Of a stretch of 64,000 bases of DNA, positions 18,404 through 26,938 are shown one piece after another. Numbering within the stretch: the stretch's first letter is position 1; each line of letters opens with the position of its first letter. Both the position numbers and the translations under genes were made by a program. The DNA comes from Rhizobium phaseoli (GTDB taxonomy: Bacteria; Pseudomonadota; Alphaproteobacteria; Rhizobiales; Rhizobiaceae). The notes beneath the pieces are model-generated. The model did no database searches, had not been told where the DNA came from, and saw only the letters and a program-made list of their open reading frames with translations. The stretch is taken from positions 186,001 to 250,000 of the forward strand of contig NZ_WUFT01000008.1 in NCBI RefSeq assembly GCF_010668805.1, in the 5' to 3' direction.

Positions 18404-19159
18404 ATGCTGACATCGCAACGCAAAACCCTCATCCTCGATATATTGCGCCGTGACGGCCAGGTGATCGCCAAGCGCGTCGCCGAGGATTTTTCTCTCTCTG
18501 AAGACACGATCCGCCGGGATCTCCGGGAAATGGCGGCGGAGGGGCTGTTGAAACGAGTGCATGGCGGCGCGATGCCGCTTTCGCCCGAACTGCCGGATTT
18601 CACCGCGCGGGCCAGCGTCTCCTCAGAGATCAAGGCGCGGTTGGGGGCCGCTGCGGCGGCGATGGTCAGGCCGGGACAGATGATCTTTCTCGACGGCGGC
18701 ACAACGACGGCCGAGATTGCACGCCACTTGCCGCGCGACATGCCGCTGACGGTTGCGACCCACAGCCCGACGATCGCTGCCGAACTCGAGCACCACCCGA
18801 CGGCAGAGGTGATCCTGACCGGCGGCCGGCTCTACAAACATTCGATGGTGGCGACGGGAGCAGCGGCGGCGGCGGCGATCTCGCAGTTGCGCCCCGACCT
18901 GTTCTTCCTTGGCGTCACCGCGGCGCACCCGGTGCACGGGCTTTCCACCGGCGATTTCGAGGAGGCGGCAATCAAACGGCATATCGCCCGCTGCTCGGCC
19001 GAAGCGCATGTGCTGCTGACGGAGGAGAAATTCGATCTCGTCTCGCCCTGTCCGGTACTTGGAATTTCCGAGGTGGCGGGATTGATCGTGCCGGCGGAGA
19101 TGACCGCCGAGCGGCTGAAACCCTATCGCGACCTCAACAGCGTGATCGCCGTGGCCTGA
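18404..19159 (+). CDS. DeoR/GlpR-family transcriptional regulator
   Basis: A 251-residue DeoR-type repressor. The N-terminal HTH (about 5-57) reads RKTLILDILRRDGQVIAKRVAEDFSLSEDTIRRDLREM, followed by LKRVHGGA, the hallmark junction of the family, and a sugar-phosphate sensing DeoRC domain with FLDGGTTT and LTGG. Its stop is directly adjacent to the convergent asparaginase stop. Effector unknown; probably a phosphorylated sugar. Confidence 0.9.
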   Translation: MLTSQRKTLILDILRRDGQVIAKRVAEDFSLSEDTIRRDLREMAAEGLLKRVHGGAMPLSPELPDFTARASVSSEIKARLGAAAAAMVRPGQMIFLDGGTTTAEIARHLPRDMPLTVATHSPTIAAELEHHPTAEVILTGGRLYKHSMVATGAAAAAAISQLRPDLFFLGVTAAHPVHGLSTGDFEEAAIKRHIARCSAEAHVLLTEEKFDLVSPCPVLGISEVAGLIVPAEMTAERLKPYRDLNSVIAVA

Positions 19160-20167
19160 TTACTCGGCTAGGACCGACGTGCCCCTGATATCGCCGACAT
19201 GGATGCCGTTCCAGTTGCGCATCGACGTTGTGGCATGGGCCACCAAGGCGGCATGCACCTCGTCTTCGGTCTCGAAAAAGCGGGCGAGTGTCGCCGCCAC
19301 CATGGCTTCGGCGGCGCGGGTGGCGCCATCCTCGCATTTCAGCGCGATGGCGATGCCCTTTTCCGGGATGGCGGCGCAGAAAACGCCCTCGGCGCCGGTT
19401 TTGACGAAGATCCGGCCGGAGGCGATCTGCATCAGCGTGGTGCAGGCGCGGCCGGAGCCTGCGACATAGAAGGGCTCGGCCATGCAGGCCTCGATCAGGC
19501 GGCGGGATGCCTTGGCGCGGAGCGGTTCTAGGCCGGTGCCGGTCGCCATTTTGGCAAAGCCGTGGGCAAGGCTCTTGAGCGGCACGGCATAGGTCGGGAT
19601 CGAGCAGCCGTCGGTGCCGCAGCTCTCAGTGCTAAGCACAGCGCCGGTCAGGCTTTCCATCGTTGCGCGGATTTCGACCTGCAGCGGGTGCTCGTAGCCG
19701 ACATAGCCTTTCGGATCGATATCCTGGTGGCAGCAGGCGCAGATGAAGCCGGCATGTTTTCCCGAGCAATTGTTGTGCAGCGCGGTCGGCGCAGCGAGCG
19801 TGCGGGCTTGATGGATCAGGGTCTTCTGATGAAACGACCAATGGGCGCCGCATTCCAGCGCTTCGCCATCTCGGCCGGCGCGCGACAGCATCGACGCGGC
19901 AAGCGCCACATGCTCGTCCTCGCCGTTATGCGAGGCGCAGGCCAGCGCCAATTCCTTATCGCCGAAACCATAGGCGTCGGCTGCACCGCTCTCGACCAGC
20001 GGCAGCGCCTGCATCGCCTTGCAAGCCGAACGCGGGAAAACTGCGGCGTCGATATCGCCCAGCGAGAAGACAAGCTTGCCATCGCCATCGACAACAGCCA
20101 CCGCGCCACGATGGCGACTTTCAACGAGCAGGCCGCGGGTAACTTCGACGGTGACGGGACTGGTCAT
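19160..20167 (-). CDS. L-asparaginase, Rhizobium etli type
   Basis: A 335-residue asparaginase of the class first described in Rhizobium etli, unrelated to the E. coli AnsA/AnsB enzymes. It hydrolyses asparagine to aspartate and ammonia in the cytoplasm. The catalytic Ser-x-x-Lys tandem is RSACK (S47, K50). The metal/cysteine site known in ReAV is matched by C134 in NNCSGKHAGF, and D186/C188 in CGTDGCSIP. The length fits the family. It lies alone, convergent with the DeoR gene; the start is ATG at 20165-20167. Confidence 0.9.
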   Translation of the reverse strand: MTSPVTVEVTRGLLVESRHRGAVAVVDGDGKLVFSLGDIDAAVFPRSACKAMQALPLVESGAADAYGFGDKELALACASHNGEDEHVALAASMLSRAGRDGEALECGAHWSFHQKTLIHQARTLAAPTALHNNCSGKHAGFICACCHQDIDPKGYVGYEHPLQVEIRATMESLTGAVLSTESCGTDGCSIPTYAVPLKSLAHGFAKMATGTGLEPLRAKASRRLIEACMAEPFYVAGSGRACTTLMQIASGRIFVKTGAEGVFCAAIPEKGIAIALKCEDGATRAAEAMVAATLARFFETEDEVHAALVAHATTSMRNWNGIHVGDIRGTSVLAE

Positions 20168-20245
20168 GGGCTCTCATCCGGATGCTGGCGGGATGCGGCA
20201 GGCATAACGTGTCGGGGCGCGAAAGCCAACGGGGTTTAACCCACC

Positions 20246-20336
20246 CTCCGTCATGCTCGGCCTTGAGCCGAGCATCCACACCGCATCCACCAGCGGTGGC
20301 AGCATGGATCGTCGCTCAAGCCCGAAGAGGACGGAG
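20246..20336. repeat. Rhizobial intergenic palindromic repeat
   Basis: Starts CTCCGTCATGCTCGGCCTTGA and ends GCCCGAAGAGGACGGAG. The CTCCGTC and GACGGAG ends pair and GCTCGGCCTTGAGCCGAGC is itself a hairpin. Related to the elements at 11244 and 20813-21275. Confidence 0.75.
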
Positions 20337-20355
20337 CGTGGGGAGCAGTCCTACC

Positions 20356-20694
20356 TTATTCTCTTTCAACCACGATTTTTCGCAGGACACCGCCGCTGTC
20401 AGGAACCTGGACCTCGATGGCTTTGCTCCTGCCTCCGGAGTTCACCTTGTCACACACTGCGATCGCAGCCCTCATGAGGCCTCGGTCGGTCATGCGTTCT
20501 CTGTCAGTCGGTATGACTGGCTTAAAAGTTTCTGTGGCTTCTCTTGCCGATTCCCATGTCATCTGGAAACCACATCCGTTCATCACAAGATTCCGAAAGA
20601 AGTATTGAGTGATCGGCCGACCGTCAGGGGCGGTGTGCGTGCAACCTGCGACAGCGAAAGAAAGCGCGACAGCGCCGATAATGCGAAATTTCAT
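20356..20694 (-). CDS. Small putative lipoprotein
   Basis: A 112-residue protein beginning MKFRIIGAVALSFAVAGC, a lipoprotein signal with the lipobox AVAGC (Cys at residue 18). The mature part (MNGCGFQMTWESAREATETFKPV, then VCDKVNSGGRSKAIEV) has no family that I recognise. An in-frame ATG 9 nt upstream is possible, but GGGGAC lies just ahead of the chosen start. Envelope location is well supported, function is unknown. Confidence 0.62.
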   Translation of the reverse strand: MKFRIIGAVALSFAVAGCTHTAPDGRPITQYFFRNLVMNGCGFQMTWESAREATETFKPVIPTDRERMTDRGLMRAAIAVCDKVNSGGRSKAIEVQVPDSGGVLRKIVVERE

Positions 20695-20812
20695 TGTCCC
20701 CATCCAATTAAATCAACCCCGGCGGGCACTAAGAGTAGAACATCGGCTGAGTCAATCGGCCAGAGCACGGCGTTTTATCGGAAGGCGGCGAGTGTCGCCC
20801 AATTGGCCCCAT

Positions 20813-21275
20813 CCTCCGTGGGCCTTGGGCCTGGACCCATGCCTGCTGCGGTCGGAGGCGATCTGGGTCCTCGGGTCAAGCCCGAGGAAGACAGAGCGTG
20901 GAGTGGGCATTTGGAGCAAGAACAGCGAAGCGGCGGCGCGTAGGAGTTGCGCCTCCTTGCTGGTCGAGTCCTCCCTGCCCTCCGTCAGGTGGTTGCGCCT
21001 GCTGCCGGTAGTCGCCAGTCTCCGTCATCCCAGGCCTTGATGAGCCTGGGATCCACGGTCGCAGTTGATGGAGACGGTGTGGATCCTCGGGTCAAGCCCG
21101 AGGAGGACGGAGGGTGGGGTGGGCCTTTGGAGCAAGAGCAGCGGTAGCAGCGGTGCGGTCGGGGTGGTGCCTCCTTGCCGGTCAAGCCCTCCTCGCCCTG
21201 CGTCAGGGTGGTTGCGCTTCCTGCCGGTCGAGCGCCCACTCTCCGTCATCCCAGGCCTCGAGCCTGGGATCCAGC
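20813..21275. repeat. Tandem array of intergenic repeats with ~216-bp duplicated unit
   Basis: Palindromic elements lie at 20813-20899, 21020-21112 and 21241-21275 (CTCCGTCATCCCAGGCC and the complementary CTCGGGTCAAGCCCGAG arms). The DNA between them is also duplicated: TCCTCGGGTCAAG starts at 20868 and again at 21084, TTGGAGCAAGA at about 20910 and 21126, and GTTGCGC followed by GCCGG at about 20992 and 21210. The unit of about 216-221 bp has diverged. No gene is seen between 20704 and 21414. Confidence 0.75.
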
Positions 21276-21414
21276 CCAGCCCAATCCAACAAGTGCCAAT
21301 CCTTCGAACAGCCATTGGAGATATCCATCACAGAAATTGACCGCGACGATCGAAAACTATCGTTTTCCTGATGTGTCCGTTCCCGCTAAAGGTGGTGCAT
21401 CAGGAACCGCCTTC

Positions 21415-22626
21415 ATGTCATCCACCTTTTCCTTGATCCTGCGCGATAACCGGATCCGCATTCCGGCCGTGACGCTCGTCGCGCTCGCCTTTACCTACGC
21501 TTCGACCGCGCCCTATCAGTCGATCATCGGGATCAACGAACTGGGCTTGAGCAACGGCACCTATTCGGCGCTGATCTTCTTCTCGGCGATCGTCAACGTC
21601 ACCACAAGCCTGGCGCTCGGCATCTGGTCGGACAGGCTGAAAGAGCGGCGGCCACTGGTGCTGGGGCTTTCCGTCGCCGGCATGCTCGGCTTCGGGTCGA
21701 TCGCGATCTTTCACAGCCCTGCCGTCTTCATCGTCTCGACGCTGTTGCTGGTGCCGATGAGCAACTCCACCTATTCGCTGCTGTTTGCCAGCCTGCGCGC
21801 CAGAACCAACCAGATGGATCGCGGCCAGGCGGCGGACATCACCGCAACGGTGCGGGCGCTGTTTTCCGGCTCGTGGGCGCTGGCGCCGGGGATGATCGGC
21901 CTCTATCTCGTCAATTCGCCGTCGATGACGCCGGCCTACGGGATCGCCGCCTTCGCAAGCCTTACCTGTTTCTGCCTGTATTTCTTCTTCGCGCCCGGAA
22001 ACGGCACTGCCGGTCCCGCCCCCGATCAACCGAGGTTCCTGGCATCGCTGAAGCGGATCTTCATGCCCTCTGTGCTTTCACGCGTCATCGTCATGGCGCT
22101 GCTCTTCGGGCTGCAGCGGTTAAACAGCATGCTGCTGCCGCTGATCATCACCCATGCGGCAGATGGAAGCGTGGTCGATGTCGGCTTCATCGCCGGGCTG
22201 ACGGCCTTTCTCGAAATGCCGTTCATGATGATGTGGGGCATGGCGCAGCGGCCGTTCCGCACCGTGCATGTGCTCGCCTTCGGCGCGCTGATCTACTGCA
22301 CCTATCTGCTGCTGCTCGGATTTGCCTCGGCACCCTGGCACATCTACGCGCTGCTCCTCCTCAACGCCTGCGGGGCGGCGGCAATCCTCAGCGTGCCGAT
22401 CACCTATCTGCAGGACCTGATCGCAGACCGGCCGGGGCTCGGCACCTCACTGATCTCGCTCAACACCTTCATCGGCACCGGCATTGCCGCCGGGCTCTTC
22501 GCCTTCGGCACCGCGATCACCGATTATTCCGGCACCGCCTTCGTCGGCGCTGCCGCCGGTCTCGCGTCGATCGGGGTCTTGCTCTATCTCGAAAGCGCCA
22601 GGCGCCAGGCGCGGCAGCCGGCCTGA
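21415..22626 (+). CDS. MFS transporter, sugar-efflux (Set) type
   Basis: A 403-residue major facilitator with about 12 membrane helices. Between helices 2 and 3 is GIWSDRLKERRPLVLG, the MFS motif A equivalent, and the sequence TYASTAPYQSIIGINELGLS at the first helix resembles SetA-like sugar efflux transporters. The start MSSTFSLIL at 21415 is used because the upstream frame covers the repeat array at 20813-21275. Inner-membrane exporter; substrate unknown. Confidence 0.82.
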   Translation: MSSTFSLILRDNRIRIPAVTLVALAFTYASTAPYQSIIGINELGLSNGTYSALIFFSAIVNVTTSLALGIWSDRLKERRPLVLGLSVAGMLGFGSIAIFHSPAVFIVSTLLLVPMSNSTYSLLFASLRARTNQMDRGQAADITATVRALFSGSWALAPGMIGLYLVNSPSMTPAYGIAAFASLTCFCLYFFFAPGNGTAGPAPDQPRFLASLKRIFMPSVLSRVIVMALLFGLQRLNSMLLPLIITHAADGSVVDVGFIAGLTAFLEMPFMMMWGMAQRPFRTVHVLAFGALIYCTYLLLLGFASAPWHIYALLLLNACGAAAILSVPITYLQDLIADRPGLGTSLISLNTFIGTGIAAGLFAFGTAITDYSGTAFVGAAAGLASIGVLLYLESARRQARQPA

Positions 22627-22672
22627 CGACCGGTTGCGAGCGGCATCTCCAATGTCCTTCAATTCAGTTCGA

Positions 22673-23461
22673 CTATTGCTTGACGCCGTGAAAAGTAACA
22701 AACACTTCTTTGTCAAATCGCTCGAACTGGTTCTTCAACAATCCGTATCTTTCAGCCAATGTTGTGAACATTTCTTTGCCCGAGCGCTTGATCGCTATAT
22801 GCATTCTGCAGTTTGCAAAAGCATCAATCACTCTCTTATCGTCGAGAACGATTGGCTCCGCGACCGTTGGCGCGTGATACTCAACTTCGATATAAAGTTT
22901 TCCCCCTCGCTTCAGAACGCGTTGCATTTCCGAGGCAACCCGTTCGAAATCATCCACGTGATCGAGTGCGTTGACTGAAATTGCTACATCAAAATATTCA
23001 TCAGGATATGGAAGACGTTCACCGCCGGTTGAAATGAATTTCGCGTCATATGCAAACAGCGGCCAACCTGCTTCCAAATACATGTTGACGAGTGGATCGA
23101 TACAATGACGCTCGCAGTTCTCGAATTGCAGCAATGGCGCGAGAGGGCCGCTTCCAATTTCCAGTACTCGCTTGCCAACAAATTCATCTTTCGCAAGGCG
23201 CAATTCTTCGTGGTAGCTTGGCCGTACGGAATGCATCGTCATGACGGCATTCACTTCCCAGAGATCGGAATTTTTTAACTTTTGTTGCTCGTTTGGTGGC
23301 TTAATACCCCACCAGTCTACAGAGCTGTCGCGAAACCATTGAGACAAGCGAAGCAACTCGTCTTTCCAGTGCGCGATCTCAGCTTGGTGTTTTCTCTTCA
23401 CGCGGTAAGATGGGCTGACCTTGCGCAAAAAGCGGTCGGCATGAAGCTTGACATCTACCAT
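22673..23461 (-). CDS. SAM-dependent methyltransferase in AT-richer DNA
   Basis: A 262-residue class I methyltransferase: motif I is VLEIGSGPLAPLL (about 99-111), then PYPDEYFDVAISVNALDHVDD as motifs II and III, and LKRGGKLYIEVE. The N-terminal 90 residues (KHQAEIAHWKDELLRLSQWF) are of a type seen beside glycan-biosynthesis genes. Base composition is clearly lower in G+C than both neighbours, with many A/T-ending codons, which suggests recent acquisition. It is isolated between MFS and regulator genes, so its substrate cannot be inferred. Confidence 0.78.
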   Translation of the reverse strand: MVDVKLHADRFLRKVSPSYRVKRKHQAEIAHWKDELLRLSQWFRDSSVDWWGIKPPNEQQKLKNSDLWEVNAVMTMHSVRPSYHEELRLAKDEFVGKRVLEIGSGPLAPLLQFENCERHCIDPLVNMYLEAGWPLFAYDAKFISTGGERLPYPDEYFDVAISVNALDHVDDFERVASEMQRVLKRGGKLYIEVEYHAPTVAEPIVLDDKRVIDAFANCRMHIAIKRSGKEMFTTLAERYGLLKNQFERFDKEVFVTFHGVKQ

Positions 23462-23650
23462 TTTCTATCTCCCCAAAGAGGCACTATAAAAAGTGTTTCT
23501 GGAATAACCAGCCCCACGAAAGCGGTAACCAACACTGGCGAAGGGCTGTGACGAGGGGTTAAGAGCATCCACGGATGGCTTAGATAAAATGGTTCCGGCG
23601 CCGGGCGCGGCAGCCCGCTTGAAGCGTGAGTTGCTTGCGTGTGCTCCGCC

Positions 23651-24274
23651 TCAACGCGGCGTGATGCGATAGGCGCAGCGGCGGGCGCCGAGCAGGATGT
23701 GTTCGCTGCGCTCGACGTCGGCGCCAAGGGCGGCGCGGAAGGTTTCGAGTTCGGAGCGGCAGAAGCCGGCGCAGGCGGTGGCCGCCGCGCAGATCGGGCA
23801 GTGGTTTTCGACCAGCGTGAACGAGCCGTCCGCCTCGCCCCAACTGTCGGCCATATAGCCCTCGCGGGTGCGGATAGCGGCCAGGCCTGCGATACGCGCG
23901 GCAAGGTCGCCGGCATTTTCCAGTTCCTGCCGATAGCGCTGCAGCGTCTCGGCCTCGCGGGCGGAGATGACGGTGTCGAGGGCTGCGGGGCCAAGCTGTT
24001 CGACCAGCGTGCCGAGCAGGCCTGCGGTCAATTCGGCATGGCCGTCGGGGAATTGACGGTTGCCCGCAGCGGTCAAGTGCCAGAGCTGACGCGGCCGGCC
24101 CCTGCCCGTGGCGCCGACGGTGACCGGTTCGACCAGCCCCTGCTCCGCCAGCTTGGCGAGCTGCTGGCGGGCGGCCTCGCCCGAAATGCCGAGCGCATCG
24201 CCGATCGCGGCGCCAAGCTGCGGGCCCTCGGTCTTTATCAGGATCAGGATGCGGTTGGCGGGGGACTGGCGCAT
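23651..24274 (-). CDS. SufR-like transcriptional regulator with cysteine cluster
   Basis: About 207 residues. The N-terminal winged helix (ILILIKTEGPQLGAAIGDALGISGEAARQQL) and GRGRPRQLWHLTAAG belong to the ArsR/DeoR-like SufR group. The C-terminal half has ENHCPICAAATACAGFCRSELE followed by HILLGARRCAYRI; these cysteines correspond to those that hold an Fe-S cluster in SufR. It is divergent from the MFS gene at 24375 with a palindromic operator between them, so it probably represses that exporter in response to redox or iron status. ATG 24274 is preferred; ATG 24313 would add 13 AT-rich codons. Confidence 0.8.
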   Translation of the reverse strand: MRQSPANRILILIKTEGPQLGAAIGDALGISGEAARQQLAKLAEQGLVEPVTVGATGRGRPRQLWHLTAAGNRQFPDGHAELTAGLLGTLVEQLGPAALDTVISAREAETLQRYRQELENAGDLAARIAGLAAIRTREGYMADSWGEADGSFTLVENHCPICAAATACAGFCRSELETFRAALGADVERSEHILLGARRCAYRITPR

Positions 24275-24317
24275 ATTTTTCCAAGTTGCATCTTGTTTTA
24301 ATCCAGATAGCATGTAA

Positions 24318-24339
24318 TTTCCAATTTATAACTTGGAAA
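24318..24339. promoter_or_regulatory. Palindromic operator between SufR-like regulator and MFS gene
   Basis: TTTCCAA (24318-24324) and TTGGAAA (24333-24339) form a perfect 7-bp inverted repeat with an 8-bp AT spacer. A further half-site TTTCCAA occurs at 24278-24284. Its place in the divergent promoter region fits binding by the regulator encoded at 23651-24274. Confidence 0.68.
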
Positions 24340-24374
24340 ATAATCCTTCGCCAGCAAAAACTCGGGATCGTCCC

Positions 24375-25835
24375 ATGTCCGATATCGACCAGACTACAGC
24401 CGCCCCCAATGCCAGCTCCCTCCTCCGCCTTTTCCTGGCCGAGCACCTGCCGGCAACATTGATGCTTGCCGGCGGCGTGGCGCTTTATGCGGTGGAGAGC
24501 TACATCATGGCGACGATCGCACCTTCGATCGTGCGCGACATCGGCGGGCTGGCGCTGTTTTCCTGGGTCACCAGCCTGTTCGTCGCCGCAGCCGTGCTCG
24601 GCTCGATCTTCGTCGCCATGCGGCCGCGGGGGATCGGGCTTCGCGCCATCTATGTGATCGCCGCGCTGGTCTTCGGCGTCGGCAGCCTGATTGCTTCAGC
24701 CGCACCGTCGATGCCGGTGGTGCTGGTCGGACGCGCGGTGCAGGGTCTCGGCACCGGGGCGTTGGCAGCGCTTGGTTATGCCTTCATCCGCTTCGTCTAT
24801 CCCCAGCCGCTATGGACGAAGGCGACGACGCTTTATGCGGCGATCTGGGGGGTGGCGACCGTCATCGGGCCGACGCTTGGCGGCTTGTTCTCCGCCGGCA
24901 GCAGCTGGCGCTACGCCTTCATCGTGCTGGTGCCGCTCGGCCTCACGATGGCAGTGCTGGCGCCGCGGCTGTTGCCCGAAGTCGAAGACGACCGTGAGCA
25001 GGCCAAGACGCCAATTGCCCAGATCGGGCTGCTGCTCGGCGCCGTGCTGATGGTCAGCACCGCCGGCACGATCGAGACGACGGCTGCGAAAATCGCTTTG
25101 ATCGCCGCCTCGATCGCCGCGGTCGGCGCCATGCTTGTCATCGAAGGGAGAAGCCCGAACCGGTTGCTGCCTTCAGGCGCCGCCAGTCTTTCCAGGCCGA
25201 TTGCACGCGTTTACCTGACGATGCTCGCCATGACGGTCGTGCTCGTCAGCGACGTCTTCATTCCCTATTTCCTGCAGGTCCTGCACGGGGTGACGCCGCT
25301 TGTCTCCGGTTATCTCGTGGCGCTCGTCGCCCTCGGCTGGACGTTTTCGGCCTTCCTCAGCGGCTCGCTGACCGGCCGGCAGGCGCGTGCGGCGATCGTT
25401 GCCGGTGCACTCATCGAGGCGGCGGCGACCATTTCGCTGGCGGTTTTTCTCGCGCGCGACAATCCGCAAGCCCACATGCTCTTCATCCTACCGGCGGCGG
25501 CGGCCATGTTCATGATGGGATTCGGCGTCGGGCTCGGCTGGGCGCATCTCGTCGCCATGGTCCTGGCGCTCGTCGCCGACAACGAACAGGACAAGGCGTC
25601 CTCGGCGATCCCGACGATGAGTTCGCTCGGCGGCGCTTTCGGTGCCGCCTTTGCCGGCGTCATCGCCAATGGCGCCGGCCTCGTCGATCCGGGCGGCATA
25701 TCAGGGGCGCTGTCGGCGGCGCACTGGCTCTATCTGCTGATGGCGCTGCCCGGCGTTCTCGCCATCGGCGCGTCGCTGACCTTGATGCACGTCGCCCGGA
25801 ACGCCGAGAAAAACCTCAGCCGAGGCGCAGCATGA
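24375..25835 (+). CDS. MFS multidrug-type exporter
   Basis: A 486-residue major facilitator with about 14 hydrophobic segments, resembling DHA2-type drug exporters. [20 protein letters not shown] in helix 4-5 and [25 protein letters not shown] (motif C then the next loop) are diagnostic of drug:H+ antiporters. The start MSDIDQTTA at 24375 is preferred to an upstream ATG at 24333 inside the operator region. Its 3' end overlaps the convergent oxidoreductase gene by 20 bp. Substrate unknown; the divergent SufR-like regulator probably controls it. Confidence 0.85.
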   Translation: MSDIDQTTAAPNASSLLRLFLAEHLPATLMLAGGVALYAVESYIMATIAPSIVRDIGGLALFSWVTSLFVAAAVLGSIFVAMRPRGIGLRAIYVIAALVFGVGSLIASAAPSMPVVLVGRAVQGLGTGALAALGYAFIRFVYPQPLWTKATTLYAAIWGVATVIGPTLGGLFSAGSSWRYAFIVLVPLGLTMAVLAPRLLPEVEDDREQAKTPIAQIGLLLGAVLMVSTAGTIETTAAKIALIAASIAAVGAMLVIEGRSPNRLLPSGAASLSRPIARVYLTMLAMTVVLVSDVFIPYFLQVLHGVTPLVSGYLVALVALGWTFSAFLSGSLTGRQARAAIVAGALIEAAATISLAVFLARDNPQAHMLFILPAAAAMFMMGFGVGLGWAHLVAMVLALVADNEQDKASSAIPTMSSLGGAFGAAFAGVIANGAGLVDPGGISGALSAAHWLYLLMALPGVLAIGASLTLMHVARNAEKNLSRGAA

Positions 25836-26814
25836 TCTTGCCGATATGGCTGCCATCCTCCATCAGCCGGTGCGCCTCGACGACCTCTTCAAAGGCAAAG
25901 ACCTTATGGATGAGGGGGGCGACGGTGCCGGCTGCCAAAAGCGGCCAGACCTCGGAGAGCAGGTCGTCGCGGATGGCGCGTTTTTCCTCAGCCGTGCGCG
26001 GGCGCATGGTGGAGCCGGTGACCGTCAGCCGCTTGACCATGATCGGCTGGAGATTGACCTTTTCGGCAACGGCGCCGCCGAGAAAGGCGATGATCGAAAG
26101 GCAGCCGTCCTTGGCCAGCGAAGCGAGGTTGCGCTCGAAATAGGTAGCACCGATCATGTCGAGGATGATATCGACGCCGTGGCCGGTCTCGGCCTTGATC
26201 ACCTCGGCGAAATCCTCACGTCTGTAATTGATCGCCCGTTTGGCGCCGAGCTTCTCGCAGGCCTCGCATTTCTCGCTTGAACCCGCCGTCGCATAGACCT
26301 TAGCGCCGAAGGCACGGGCGAGCTGGATCGCCGTCGTGCCGATGCCGCTGGAACCGCCATGGATCAACACGGTCTCGCCTTCCGTCAGCCCGGCCATCTG
26401 GAAGAGATTGGCCCAAACGGTGAAGAAGGTTTCGGGAAGGGCGGCAGCCTTGACCGCGTCATAACCCTTGGGAAAGGGCAGGATCTGGCCGGCCGGCAGC
26501 AGGCAATATTCGGCATAGGCACCGCCATTGGCCAGACCGCAGACCTTGTCGCCGACGCGATAGCCGCTGACGCCGGCGCCGATCGCGACGATTTCGCCCG
26601 AAAGTTCGAGGCCGAGGATCGGGCTTGCGCCCTTCGGCGCAGGATAGCTGCCCTGGCGCTGCGCGACGTCGGGGCGGTTGACGCCGATTGCCTCGGCGCG
26701 CACCAGAACCTCGCCCTCACCCGGCACCGGCAGCGAGCGTTTGCCGATCGTCATCACCTCCGGCCCGCCGAAAGACGGTAGATCGACGAAACGCATTTCC
26801 CGAGGCAGTGACAT
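25816..26814 (-). CDS. NAD(P)H quinone oxidoreductase (MDR/PIG3 type)
   Basis: A 332-residue zinc-free medium-chain dehydrogenase/reductase. The GroES-like N-domain contains [17 protein letters not shown] and LGLELSGEI. The Rossmann domain has [23 protein letters not shown]. Residues match the PIG3/quinone oxidoreductase branch, which reduces quinones with NADPH. The start at 26814 follows AGGAGGG. Physiological substrate unknown, likely detoxification. Confidence 0.88.
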   Translation of the reverse strand: MSLPREMRFVDLPSFGGPEVMTIGKRSLPVPGEGEVLVRAEAIGVNRPDVAQRQGSYPAPKGASPILGLELSGEIVAIGAGVSGYRVGDKVCGLANGGAYAEYCLLPAGQILPFPKGYDAVKAAALPETFFTVWANLFQMAGLTEGETVLIHGGSSGIGTTAIQLARAFGAKVYATAGSSEKCEACEKLGAKRAINYRREDFAEVIKAETGHGVDIILDMIGATYFERNLASLAKDGCLSIIAFLGGAVAEKVNLQPIMVKRLTVTGSTMRPRTAEEKRAIRDDLLSEVWPLLAAGTVAPLIHKVFAFEEVVEAHRLMEDGSHIGKIMLRLG

Positions 26815-26938
26815 CCCGCAGCCCTCCTGATCCCAAACCTTGGAAATAAGTCAGCCCTGCAGGCTTGGGAAGGCTTGATGTGGCAAAGGCGTCAATTCGC
26901 CTCGGCTGCGGGATACGTGCGACAGCGTTCTTCACGCT

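Noticed and set aside
20813..21275. CRISPR-like array
   Set aside because: The repeats are palindromic intergenic elements with a long irregular period and duplicated, not unique, spacers; no cas genes.
22673..23461. Part of a larger glycan gene cluster
   Set aside because: Neighbours on both sides are an MFS transporter and a SufR-like regulator with its exporter; no other glycan gene is near.
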